Shown here piece by piece: positions 27,467 to 35,603 of a DNA stretch of 64,000 bases. A model generated the notes under the pieces. It was given only the letters and a program-made list of their open reading frames with translations. It did no database searches and was not told the origin of the DNA. This stretch comes from Anaerolineaceae bacterium (GTDB lineage: Bacteria; Chloroflexota; Anaerolineae; Anaerolineales; Anaerolineaceae), in assembly GCA_030653365.1 (NCBI GenBank), contig JAURZL010000007.1, forward strand, positions 622,011-686,010. Reading direction: 5' to 3'. The position numbers were made by a program, and so were the translations under genes. Position 1 is the stretch's first letter. Every line of letters begins with the position of its first letter.

Positions 27467-28369
27467 TTAGAAAATCTTAATTAAAATAACACTTATATTA
27501 TCCGGCCCACCGGCTTTATTTGCTGATTCAACCATTTTCGAACAAGCGATTGATGGTGATTCTGAATTTGTGGCTAACCTGAACAACTCATCATCTCCAA
27601 CAGAACCCCATAATCCATCACTACAAATCAAGATATATCCAGGTTTGGGTATAGTCAAACTCATTAAATCAGGTCGAAATGGTTCAGACTGCCCTAATGC
27701 ACGATACAACACATTCTTATTTGGATGCGTTTTAGCTTCATTTTCTGTTATTTGACCGAGATCAACAAGCCTTCTAACCAAAGAATGGTCATTAGTTTTA
27801 GTTTCGATTCTTCCATCAGGATATAAAAAGTACAATCTAGTATCACCAACATGACCAATAGTTATTTGATCCCCAATAATCAATCCTGCAGTGATGGTAG
27901 TTCCCCCACCTGGAGCTTTTTGCATCACAGCATTTTGGGCTTTTTTAATGCTTTGTTCAATAATTTCCTGAATACTTTCACTCGGTGCCTCGGAAGAACT
28001 TGCGCTAAACAATGGAAAATACAGCTTCTTAATTATATTTTCTCCTACTATTTTTGAAGCTACACTACTTGCTACTTCCCCAAATTCATGACCACCCATT
28101 CCATCTGCTACAACAAATATCCCAAAATTTACATCTTTTACGCTATTGGCAAAATTAGAACTAAAATAAAATAATGCATCTTCATTATGGTCTCGTTGCC
28201 TTCCAACCGACTGCCCTACTCCAACCAATAATTGTGAAGGTGAAACAACTGGATCTTCTTTTGTCACAATTGTTAATTGTTCTACCGATAACGGTGCAGT
28301 TTCGACGTTAACATTTACTTTTTTTGATTTTCTTCCAAATAATTTCTCAAAAATTTCCACTTTTATCAC
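27467..28369 (-). CDS. PP2C-type Ser/Thr protein phosphatase
   Basis: Mn/Mg-dependent phosphatase expected to reverse the neighbouring kinases. Motifs: RDHNEDA (60-65), VADGMGGHEFGE (Asp89-Gly90 metal site), GGTTITAGLI, GHVGDTRLYF, CSDGLWGSV and GPDNISVI. Residues 1-45 form a basic, flexible N-terminal extension. No TM helix. The first start is GTG 28369; GTG 28360, with AAAGGTG before it, is an equally good alternative. It sits between kinase and vWA genes in one operon, and in gene order takes the place of Bacillus prpC. Confidence 0.95.
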   Translation of the reverse strand: MIKVEIFEKLFGRKSKKVNVNVETAPLSVEQLTIVTKEDPVVSPSQLLVGVGQSVGRQRDHNEDALFYFSSNFANSVKDVNFGIFVVADGMGGHEFGEVASSVASKIVGENIIKKLYFPLFSASSSEAPSESIQEIIEQSIKKAQNAVMQKAPGGGTTITAGLIIGDQITIGHVGDTRLYFLYPDGRIETKTNDHSLVRRLVDLGQITENEAKTHPNKNVLYRALGQSEPFRPDLMSLTIPKPGYILICSDGLWGSVGDDELFRLATNSESPSIACSKMVESANKAGGPDNISVILIKIF

Positions 28370-28386
28370 CTTTCAAGAAATATAAT

Positions 28387-30264
28387 TTATGCGTAAAAAG
28401 CATAAATTATATGGTCACTCGATCCAATGTATAAAATTTCATTTGCAATCACAGGAGAACCGCTAATTACATCATCTGTCTTAAATTTCCATCTTTCTTG
28501 TCCATTTTTTAGATCCAGACTATACAACATACCATCTGCTGACCCACAATAAACAGAATTATTATGGATAACAGGAGAACCGCTTACTTGGTGTTCGGTT
28601 TTATATCGCCAAATTTCTCTTGCATTTCCTGCTTCCAAACAATAAATATGATTATCTGCTGATCCAAACACTATGTAATTTTCTGATTTACATGGTGATG
28701 ATATTGACCCTTTTTCCATCCTGAAACGCCAAACAACCCATCCAGATTTTGCATCAAGTGCATAAAAAGTTGAATCTAGAGAAGCAAAAAATACCAATCC
28801 ATTATCAACAATAGGCGAAGATGTTATCGCTTTTTTTGTTTTAAATCTCCATTTAATTTGACCTGTAAAATCGATACAAAAAAATTCACCATATTCATTT
28901 CCAAAAAACACATTATCTTTTGTTATAAATGGTGTAGTCCTAACTGCGGAGCCCGAATCAATTCTCCAAGTCAATCGATTTGATATCAGGTTTACAGCGT
29001 ATAAATATCCATCATCGGATCCAAAAAAGATATGCCCTTCAGCTATCTTAACTGAACTACGTATTGGCCCATCCGCCTGAAAAGACCAAGATTCTTTTCC
29101 AGTCCGGGTAGAAATACTATAAATCTTTTTATCCTCAGATCCAAAAAATACATTGTTATCGTATATTGTAGGCTTTCCAACAATTCCACCTAAAGCAGGA
29201 AACTTCCATATAAACGATCCGTCAGATGCATCTAAAACATAAAGATTGTTATCATAAGAACCACTATAGATTTTCCCATTATCATATGTTACAGATCCTC
29301 TGATTTCATCTTCACACTTAAATGTCCACAAAGGTTTAATGATTTGTGTATCATTCTTCTTTGTAATTGGAATCCGGGATAAAGCACCAGTTTTTTTTGC
29401 AACTGATAATAATGCATTTTTAAAATCAGTAATATTTTGATATCGATCTTCAGCATTATATTGGAGAGATAGGTTGATAACAATTTCCAGGTCATTTGAA
29501 ACTCTTGGATTGATTGAGCGAATCTTCCTTTCAGAGAAAGAAAAAGGCGCTTCTATTCGTGGATCCCGATTCGTTAATAAATGATGCAAGGTTGCCCCAA
29601 GGGCATATACATCCGCAACAGGTGTAGCTTCACCGCGATATTGTTCTGGTGGTGAATAACCCTCTGTTCCGATCATTGTTCCTTTTTGACCAGTTTTGAA
29701 ATTTTTTGCAATTCCAAAATCAACCAGAATGACTCTTCCTTGCTGATTGATCATAACATTGCTTGGTTTCATATCTCTAAAAATTATTGGTTCTGGTTTG
29801 TAAGAATGTAGATATTCCAGAACATCGCACAATTCGATTGCCCACGCGATTACATTGTCTTCCAGAATGGGGTCATTGTTTTCAGAAAGCAAAGCTTCCA
29901 AATCTTTTCCATGAATATATTCCAAAACAAGATAAGATTTTTCATCAACTGAGAAAAAATCAAATATTTGAGGAATCGAAACATGATTTAGGGTAACTAA
30001 AATGTTCGCTTCACGTTCGAAGTTTTGAATAATTGTCTTTCTCACCAAAGGATCCGGGGCGTTATTAATCATTTCCTTGACCGCAACCAATTTAATTACT
30101 TTGGGAAAATGAAGATCCCGTGCTCGATAAACAGAACCCATACCACCAATTCCAATCACATCCTGGATTTGGTAGCGGTCAAATAATATAACACCTGTTT
30201 CCAATTGCTTTACAGCATTTGAAGATTGTGAATTAAAACTGGAAGTGATACGTCGAGTTTCCAG
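28387..30264 (-). CDS. Ser/Thr protein kinase with C-terminal eight-repeat PQQ-like propeller
   Basis: Eukaryotic-like kinase followed by a sensor propeller. From the TTG at 30204 (605 residues): Gly-rich loop GIGGMGSVYRA, Lys43, catalytic loop FRDMKPSN (142-149, Phe replacing His of HRD), DFG 162-164, and SPPEQYRG. Residues 293-605 are eight consecutive repeats of about 40 residues, each starting W-x-[FYI] and containing FxGSxDxxxYxLD, so an eight-bladed PQQ-type propeller. No TM helix separates the parts, hence a cytoplasmic propeller. The frame extends upstream to a CTG at 30264, four bases after AGGAGGG, which I prefer as the start. Confidence 0.92.
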   Translation of the reverse strand: METRRITSSFNSQSSNAVKQLETGVILFDRYQIQDVIGIGGMGSVYRARDLHFPKVIKLVAVKEMINNAPDPLVRKTIIQNFEREANILVTLNHVSIPQIFDFFSVDEKSYLVLEYIHGKDLEALLSENNDPILEDNVIAWAIELCDVLEYLHSYKPEPIIFRDMKPSNVMINQQGRVILVDFGIAKNFKTGQKGTMIGTEGYSPPEQYRGEATPVADVYALGATLHHLLTNRDPRIEAPFSFSERKIRSINPRVSNDLEIVINLSLQYNAEDRYQNITDFKNALLSVAKKTGALSRIPITKKNDTQIIKPLWTFKCEDEIRGSVTYDNGKIYSGSYDNNLYVLDASDGSFIWKFPALGGIVGKPTIYDNNVFFGSEDKKIYSISTRTGKESWSFQADGPIRSSVKIAEGHIFFGSDDGYLYAVNLISNRLTWRIDSGSAVRTTPFITKDNVFFGNEYGEFFCIDFTGQIKWRFKTKKAITSSPIVDNGLVFFASLDSTFYALDAKSGWVVWRFRMEKGSISSPCKSENYIVFGSADNHIYCLEAGNAREIWRYKTEHQVSGSPVIHNNSVYCGSADGMLYSLDLKNGQERWKFKTDDVISGSPVIANEILYIGSSDHIIYAFYA

Positions 30265-30275
30265 TTTTCCCTCCT
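30262..30275 (-). promoter_or_regulatory. Shine-Dalgarno and CTG start of the propeller kinase
   Basis: On the reverse strand AGGAGGG (30275-30269), the strongest Shine-Dalgarno of the neighbourhood, is followed by AAAA and CTG (30264-30262). The CTG is in frame with the kinase; an in-frame TAG lies at 30276-30274 and no ATG, GTG or TTG occurs before the TTG at 30204, which has no Shine-Dalgarno. Confidence 0.65.
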
Positions 30276-30486
30276 AAAATTTAACAAATTTTTAATATGA
30301 AGATGATTATAAACATCAACGATAGGAAATGCAAACAAAATTTGATTGTGTTATCTGCTAAATTTATATTTGAAAATAGACATAGAGACCAAGATATCGG
30401 ATTGGGTTATTCGCAATAAATGAAAATAATAATAATTATAGAATTTTCAAAAAAGAAAAAATAAGTGATTCGGGTTTCGTAAATTT

Positions 30487-30858
30487 CTAAAGATTTTTAT
30501 TATTAGAATTTCGGTTTTTTATGCATTCTTCACAACTGCATAGAGCTCGTAAATACAGCCAGGTATAAATTCCATAATTGTGTCCGTCTTCCCAGTGCAC
30601 GGTTAACCCATAGCTTCCCACCATATCAACTTTTTCTAACCTGGTCAAAGCTGATTCTGGAAGAACTATCTCAAACATACTGCTATCAGGTTCCTGTTTC
30701 ATATTTTCATGTCCACCACGACAAGATGCGCAAGGACATGCTGCGCGTAATAAACCAAAATCGATGTTGGATTTATGTCCATCATTCCAATCGATATATA
30801 TTTTTCTTTCTATTTTGTCTGCTTTTATTTTTATTGGGACTAATTTTTGATCCTGCAT
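30487..30858 (-). CDS. DUF971 domain protein
   Basis: About 123 residues. DUF971 is the N-terminal domain of gamma-butyrobetaine hydroxylase-type proteins and also occurs alone next to iron-sulfur cluster genes; its role is not established. The family signature is clear: IYIDWNDGHKSNIDFGLLRAACPCASCRGG, and GLTVHWEDGHNYGIYTWLYLRALC. Extra Cys pairs (CSCEEC near the C-terminus) could bind metal. The start at ATG 30858 is chosen because AGGGAG lies 5-6 bases before it; the longer frame overlaps the SH3 gene. Confidence 0.88.
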   Translation of the reverse strand: MQDQKLVPIKIKADKIERKIYIDWNDGHKSNIDFGLLRAACPCASCRGGHENMKQEPDSSMFEIVLPESALTRLEKVDMVGSYGLTVHWEDGHNYGIYTWLYLRALCSCEECIKNRNSNNKNL

Positions 30859-30868
30859 AACTCCCTTT

Positions 30869-31333
30869 CTATGGAACAGTAACGATTTGTAAATACTCAT
30901 CAACCGACCAGCCGTTTCTATTCTTATCATATGGGGCTTCTAAATACCACCAAACAAAATCATCTGCTGCTACGGGTCCATCAATGACTTCAAAAACTTC
31001 TGCGTCCAATCCAATTAAATTAACACTGTTACTTCTTCCGGGACCAGATCGTAAGCGTAATCCATCACCAGAAGTTCCAGCAATTTGAACAAAATCACCT
31101 AATTTGAATTTAAAATTACTTGAAGTTATCACCGTACTTTCTGCTGTCGGCGTAGGAACGATCGTCAATCCTATCACAGGTGTGGAACTAGCTGCAGGTA
31201 TGACAGTTATTAATGCAATGGTATCATCTTGAATTTGGTTTTGTGGCAGAAAAATTAAGAATATAAAAATAGTAATCAGAATCACTAAAGTTAAGATGAA
31301 TCCTATAATTAATGGTAACCAGTTTCTTTTCAT
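30869..31333 (-). CDS. Membrane-anchored bacterial SH3 domain protein
   Basis: 154 residues. One N-terminal TM helix (about residues 8-30) anchors the protein with the rest outside. A short Thr/Ser/Pro-rich linker leads to an SH3_3-type domain (about 78-150): DGLRLRSGPGRSNSVNLIGL, then WWYLEAPYDKNRNGWSVDEYL. Such domains often bind cell-wall peptides. It is divergent from the tail-anchored kinase (132 bp between starts) and 10 bp before the DUF971 gene. It might supply the outside-facing sensor that the kinase lacks; that is only suggested by position. Confidence 0.85.
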   Translation of the reverse strand: MKRNWLPLIIGFILTLVILITIFIFLIFLPQNQIQDDTIALITVIPAASSTPVIGLTIVPTPTAESTVITSSNFKFKLGDFVQIAGTSGDGLRLRSGPGRSNSVNLIGLDAEVFEVIDGPVAADDFVWWYLEAPYDKNRNGWSVDEYLQIVTVP

Positions 31334-31443
31334 TGATAATTTAATCCTGTTTTATGGGTTCTTTCTGAGATCACAACACAATTCTTTTCCTTCATAATAC
31401 TCTCAATCATTTTAACCGATTTTTTAAAATGATCTTTTGCCTA

Positions 31444-31452
31444 TGATATAAT
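31444..31452 (+). promoter_or_regulatory. Extended -10 promoter of the tail-anchored kinase
   Basis: TG-A-TATAAT at 31444-31452. The predicted start point near 31459 leaves only about seven bases before the ATG at 31466, with no Shine-Dalgarno, so the mRNA may be nearly leaderless. The -35 position (about 31424) has only TTAAAA. Confidence 0.65.
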
Positions 31453-31465
31453 CGCATCAAGTAAA

Positions 31466-32521
31466 ATGAGCGAAAATCTTAATCCAGCTATACCAATTCT
31501 TGCAAATAGATATCAGTTACTCCAGACATTGGGTTCTGGTGGAATGGCGGTTGTCTACCGCGCAAAAGATTTAACATTAGAGAGATATGTTGCTGTTAAG
31601 ATTTTGCGCCCAGATTTTTCGAAGGATGATGGATTCCGAAAACGGTTTCATCAGGAAGCGAAGGCTGTCGCTAATCTCTCTCATCCAAACATTGTAACTG
31701 TTCATGATTTTGGTTTGGATGGTGAACGATTATTCATCATTATGGAATATGTGCCTGGTGTAAATTTAAAAGCAATGATCCGGGAACTACAAGTAATTCC
31801 AATTGATAAAGCATTAGATTTAATAATTCAAGCATCACAAGGGATTGGATATGCCCACAGAGCTGGTCTAATTCATTGTGATATTAAACCACACAATATG
31901 TTGGTAACACCTGACGGAAGACTTAAAGTAACAGATTTTGGTATTGCCAGAGCGTTAACAACAATTCTTCCTGATGAAAAAAATGCTTATGTTTGGGGCT
32001 CGCCACAATATCTATCACCAGAACAAGCAGTGGGCTTATCTCCGTCTCCAGCATCTGATGTATATTCATTAGGGATTGTTTTGTACGAAATGATCACCGG
32101 AAAACTTCCGTTTTATTCCAAAGATGCTTCTGAATTAACAAGAATGCATAAAGAAGTTTTACCAATCTCAACCAGAAATTTTAATCAAGAGATTCCACCT
32201 TCCTTAGATCAGATTATTTTAAAGGTGTTATCAAAAGAACAAACGAGCCGCTACCGAACTGCAGATCAATTTGGCCGTGTACTCAGCAATCTGAGAGAAA
32301 CATTTAAACCAAACAATCAATTTGGGCAAAATCTAAATCATGATATTAATATCCAATATGAAACTGTAAAAGAACAGGTAGAACCGATTAATTCAACAAA
32401 AAAAATAAATGGTTCTTTTGATTGGAAAACTGCTCTATTAGCTTTACTCGCATTTCTGCTTGCAGGGGGTTTGATCCCCTTCTGGTTATTTATATGGTTT
32501 TCCTTAAATTCAAGCAGATAG
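31466..32521 (+). CDS. Tail-anchored Ser/Thr protein kinase (PrkC positional counterpart)
   Basis: 351 residues. Kinase domain about 16-275: GSGGMAVVYRAKD, Lys45, catalytic loop HCDIKPHN (137-144, Cys replacing Arg of HRD), DFG 157-159, SPQYLSPEQA and SDVYSLGIVLYEM. A linker of about 45 residues leads to one C-terminal TM helix (about 322-347) that ends the protein. No PASTA or other outside domain, unlike PrkC/PknB. It is followed at 7 bp by rpe, matching the Bacillus prkC-cpgA-rpe region. The missing HRD Arg suggests activation without classical activation-loop control. Confidence 0.93.
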   Translation: MSENLNPAIPILANRYQLLQTLGSGGMAVVYRAKDLTLERYVAVKILRPDFSKDDGFRKRFHQEAKAVANLSHPNIVTVHDFGLDGERLFIIMEYVPGVNLKAMIRELQVIPIDKALDLIIQASQGIGYAHRAGLIHCDIKPHNMLVTPDGRLKVTDFGIARALTTILPDEKNAYVWGSPQYLSPEQAVGLSPSPASDVYSLGIVLYEMITGKLPFYSKDASELTRMHKEVLPISTRNFNQEIPPSLDQIILKVLSKEQTSRYRTADQFGRVLSNLRETFKPNNQFGQNLNHDINIQYETVKEQVEPINSTKKINGSFDWKTALLALLAFLLAGGLIPFWLFIWFSLNSSR

Positions 32522-32528
32522 GATATAA

Positions 32529-33176
32529 ATGATAATTTCAGCCTCTATAATTTCATTAAATTTTTTATCATTTGAAAAAGAATTGCAACAGGCTGAACAA
32601 GCAGGTGTTGACTGGCTTCATATTGATGTGATGGATGGACAATTTGTACCGAATATTACAATTGGTCCCTTGTTTTTACCTTTTTGTAGAAAAGCAACAA
32701 AATTACCTCTTGATGTTCATTTGATGATCAATAATCCTGAAAACCACATAAAAAATTTTGCAGATGCCGGTGCAGAAATCATTAGTATTCATGTAGAAAA
32801 TAATCCAAATGTCTTACGTACCATTCAAGAAATAAAAGAATTGGGTTGCAAAGCAGGTATTGTTTTAAATCCTGGAACCACAGCTGAAGCCATCACCAAT
32901 ATTCTCCCATTTGTTGATTTGGTGCTGGTCATGACAGTAAATCCAGGTTATTCTGGTCAAAAATTTTTACCAGAAATGTTGCCAAAAATTAAGAAAATTA
33001 GAAAAATGATAGATCAAATAAACTCAAAAATTATTCTTCAGGTTGATGGAGGTGTAAACAAAGAAACGATTACATCTGTCATTGAATCAGGAGCAAGTGC
33101 GATTGTTGCCGCAACTGCAATTTTTAAATTCCCAGAAGGAATTAAGGCTGGAACTGATGCTTTACGAAACAATTAA
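32529..33176 (+). CDS. rpe: Ribulose-phosphate 3-epimerase
   Basis: Interconverts ribulose 5-phosphate and xylulose 5-phosphate in the pentose phosphate pathway. TIM-barrel motifs: ISASIISLNFL, HIDVMDGQFVPNITIG (metal His and Asp), DVHLMI, VMTVNPGYSGQKF, QVDGGVNKETI and GASAIVAATAIF. The 215-residue length is normal. It follows the kinase gene closely and is convergent with rpmB, with a hairpin between them. Confidence 0.96.
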   Translation: MIISASIISLNFLSFEKELQQAEQAGVDWLHIDVMDGQFVPNITIGPLFLPFCRKATKLPLDVHLMINNPENHIKNFADAGAEIISIHVENNPNVLRTIQEIKELGCKAGIVLNPGTTAEAITNILPFVDLVLVMTVNPGYSGQKFLPEMLPKIKKIRKMIDQINSKIILQVDGGVNKETITSVIESGASAIVAATAIFKFPEGIKAGTDALRNN

Positions 33177-33186
33177 TTATTTAAAC

Positions 33187-33209
33187 AAAAATCACGGCTT
33201 GAACCGCGA
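33187..33209 (-). terminator. Terminator of rpmB
   Basis: Read on the reverse strand, TCGCGG and CCGTGA (33209-33204 and 33197-33192) form a 6-bp stem with one G-U pair, followed by UUUUU (33191-33187). On the forward strand the same stem has an A-C mismatch, so it favours rpmB, but T runs after it may also stop rpe transcripts. Confidence 0.65.
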
Positions 33210-33240
33210 CTTTCGTTTTTTTAGCAAATCAAAAAACGGA

Positions 33241-33426
33241 CTATTTTACAGATTTAACCAATGTACGAATACAGCGAGTACAAAGTACTTTCTGGATTTT
33301 CCTGCCACCTTCAAAAACAGAAACCTTTTGCAAATTGGGTTTAAATTTCCGGTTGGTAGCACGCATGGAAAAACTGCGGTTATGTCCAAATGTTGTTGCC
33401 TTTCCACATTTCTCACATTTTGCCAT
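33241..33426 (-). CDS. rpmB: 50S ribosomal protein L28 (zinc-ribbon form)
   Basis: 61 residues from ATG 33426 (MAKCEKCGK), chosen because AAAGGA lies before it; the 68-residue frame is too long at the N-terminus. FGHNRSFSMRATNRKFKPNLQKV is the L28 signature. Cys pairs at the N-terminus (CEKC) and C-terminus (CTRC) mark the zinc-binding form. It is divergent from asp23, the same arrangement as rpmB and yloU in Bacillus. Confidence 0.97.
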   Translation of the reverse strand: MAKCEKCGKATTFGHNRSFSMRATNRKFKPNLQKVSVFEGGRKIQKVLCTRCIRTLVKSVK

Positions 33427-33497
33427 AATAAAGGATCCTTTCACCAATGAGTGCTAATAATTTCGCGTCTGTCATGTTTTACACACAACAATCTGAT

Positions 33498-33526
33498 ATA
33501 TTACCACACACCGTATCTTTTTTCAA
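33498..33526 (-). promoter_or_regulatory. rpmB promoter
   Basis: On the reverse strand TTGAAA (33526-33521) and TAATAT (33503-33498) are 17 bp apart. The forward strand has TGATATATT at 33494-33502 within the same bases, a possible extended -10 for the asp23 operon, so the two divergent promoters may overlap and compete. Confidence 0.7.
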
Positions 33527-33556
33527 GATCTGTGTTTTTGTAAGGGGAGATTATAA

Positions 33557-33913
33557 ATGAAAGAGATAAAAAATCCAATGGGTAATGTTTATGTTTCTCA
33601 TCGTGCCATCTCGACGATTGCTCACCAATCCGCCATAGAATCTTATGGTGTAGTTGGTTTAGCAGCCAAAAATTTTGCTGAAGGTATCGCGCAAGCCATC
33701 GTGAAAGATCCTACAATGGGTGTAAATGTTAGATATGATGGACATAGTATTGAAATCGATTTATTTATTATTGTTGAATATGGTACCCGGATTAAGATGG
33801 TAGCTGAATCCGTCAGTAATAATGTCCGCTATCGGGTTGAAAAAACGATTGGTATTCCTGTCGAAAAAGTTAATGTTCACATTCGCGGTCTTCGCATAAG
33901 TGATACAGATTAA
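33557..33913 (+). CDS. Asp23/Gls24 family envelope stress response protein
   Basis: 118 residues. The Asp23 family pattern is evident: GNVYVSHRAISTIAHQSAIESYGVVGLA, VRYDGHSIEIDLFIIVEYGTRIKMVAESV and VNVHIRGLRISD. In Staphylococcus Asp23 proteins attach to the membrane; the homologue YloU lies next to YloV (FakA) in Bacillus. Here it is 35 bp before the FakA homologue. AGGGGAG precedes the ATG. The exact function is not known. Confidence 0.93.
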   Translation: MKEIKNPMGNVYVSHRAISTIAHQSAIESYGVVGLAAKNFAEGIAQAIVKDPTMGVNVRYDGHSIEIDLFIIVEYGTRIKMVAESVSNNVRYRVEKTIGIPVEKVNVHIRGLRISDTD

Positions 33914-33948
33914 TTTCTTTTTCACAATACCAACACTATAGGAGAATT

Positions 33949-35601
33949 ATGAAGCAAGAAGCAAAAACTTTTGAATCCGTGGACGGTCATTTATTTAAAT
34001 TGTTAATCGAAGCTGGTCTAAATTGGTTGCGTACTAATCAACAATTAGTTAATTCTTTGAATGTGTTTCCAGTGCCTGACGGAGATACGGGCACGAATAT
34101 GTTGTTAACTATGCAAGCTGCCTTTAACGAAATTCAGAATTCAGGTGAGAAAAAAATATCAAAAGTTGCTCATTCTGTCGCTCAAGGGGCATTGATGGGT
34201 GCAAGAGGAAATTCAGGAGTTATTTTATCCCAATTATGGAGGGGGTTTTCTCGATCAATAGACAACCATGATTCGATTAATATGGCTGAATTTTCAAAAG
34301 CACTTACTGAGGCGAAAAATACTGCGTATAAGGGTGTAGTCCGACCAGTTGAAGGAACTATTCTAACTGTAGCGAAAGACATTTCTATTGCTAGCGCTGA
34401 AATAATATCCAAAAAGGTCGATTTGGAACAATTTCTTGATTATATTGTGAAAGCTGCTGATATTTCAGTTCAAAATACACCGGAACTCCTGCCCATTCTC
34501 AAACAGGCTGGTGTAGTTGATTCAGGCGGAAAAGGTCTGTATTTCATTCTCGAAGGCTTCCTAAAATTCCTTCGGGGAGAATCACTTGAAACAGCCACTG
34601 CAAAATTAGTTCAACCAATTGCATTAATGAATGGCGGCGAAATGGAAGAAATTGAACCCGGACAAGATTTCGAAGTTATAGTCGATTTTAGGCCAGCTAA
34701 TCCCCTAAATCTTGAGGTCTTTTATTCTGAGCTTACAGAAATGGGTACATCGATTCAAGTTGGGGAAGGAGATGGCATGTATCGAATGCATATCCATGTT
34801 CCAACCGAAAATCGTTATCTTCCAATAGACTATACTATGAAGCTCGGCACGATTACAAAAGTATACATTGAAAATTTGATCGACCAAATGGAACAGAAAG
34901 ATGCAAATCAAAAACAACAATTATCACTAACGCCAATCGAGACAGGTCAGTTGGCCATAGTAGCGGTATCACCAGGATTTGGACTCTCTCAAATTTTTGC
35001 GAGCCTAGGCGCCACCGCAATTGTTCAGGGTGGACAAACCATGAATCCTAGCACAGAAGAAATTTTGCATTCATTTGAGAACCTGCCCACTGATAAAGTG
35101 ATAATTCTTCCTAACAATAAGAATATTTTTCTTGCAGCCAAATCCGCAAAAGAAGCAACTGTAAAACAGGTTGAAGTATTACCTTGTAAATCGATACCTC
35201 AAGGATTGTCTGCTATGTTACGGTATGATCCGGCAGGCGATATTAATGAAATATTTGAAGAAATGCAGGAAGCTATTCTTGAAGTTGATACTGGTGAAAT
35301 TACTGTCGCTACTAGGTCGGTAGAAATCAACGGAGTAAACGTTAAAGAAGGAGAAGCGATTGCTCTTTTTAATTCAGAATTAATATCTTCTTCGAAATCT
35401 ATCGAAAAAGCTTGTTTTGAAATCTTAAAACGCGTTGATATGGATGAACGTGAAAGATTAACATTATTCTTTGGTTCTGATATTTCAAATCAGGATGTTA
35501 ATCCAATCGTCGATCATATTAGAGAAAAATATCCTCAATTTGAAATTGAAATTCATGAGGGTGGTCAACCACACTATCAATTCATAATTGCCATTGAGTA
35601 A
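33949..35601 (+). CDS. fakA: Fatty acid kinase catalytic subunit FakA (DAK2 family, YloV-like)
   Basis: 550 residues. The N-terminal DAK2 domain (about 8-205) has NVFPVPDGDTGTNMLLTM, with metal-binding Asp residues, and GARGNSGVILSQ. Middle and C-terminal domains follow the YloV pattern, with PNNKNIFLAA and MHIHVPTE. FakA transfers phosphate to a fatty acid presented by FakB (DegV family), giving acyl-phosphate. The DegV gene begins 2 bp downstream. Together with plsX at 0.3 kb, the organism could feed external fatty acids into phospholipids. Confidence 0.93.
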   Translation: MKQEAKTFESVDGHLFKLLIEAGLNWLRTNQQLVNSLNVFPVPDGDTGTNMLLTMQAAFNEIQNSGEKKISKVAHSVAQGALMGARGNSGVILSQLWRGFSRSIDNHDSINMAEFSKALTEAKNTAYKGVVRPVEGTILTVAKDISIASAEIISKKVDLEQFLDYIVKAADISVQNTPELLPILKQAGVVDSGGKGLYFILEGFLKFLRGESLETATAKLVQPIALMNGGEMEEIEPGQDFEVIVDFRPANPLNLEVFYSELTEMGTSIQVGEGDGMYRMHIHVPTENRYLPIDYTMKLGTITKVYIENLIDQMEQKDANQKQQLSLTPIETGQLAIVAVSPGFGLSQIFASLGATAIVQGGQTMNPSTEEILHSFENLPTDKVIILPNNKNIFLAAKSAKEATVKQVEVLPCKSIPQGLSAMLRYDPAGDINEIFEEMQEAILEVDTGEITVATRSVEINGVNVKEGEAIALFNSELISSSKSIEKACFEILKRVDMDERERLTLFFGSDISNQDVNPIVDHIREKYPQFEIEIHEGGQPHYQFIIAIE

Positions 35602-35603
35602 AC

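Noticed and set aside
33082-33450. 122-codon forward open frame covering the rpe end and the rpmB region
   Set aside because: It is antisense to rpmB and out of frame with rpe; both of those genes are certain and the translated product has no family likeness.
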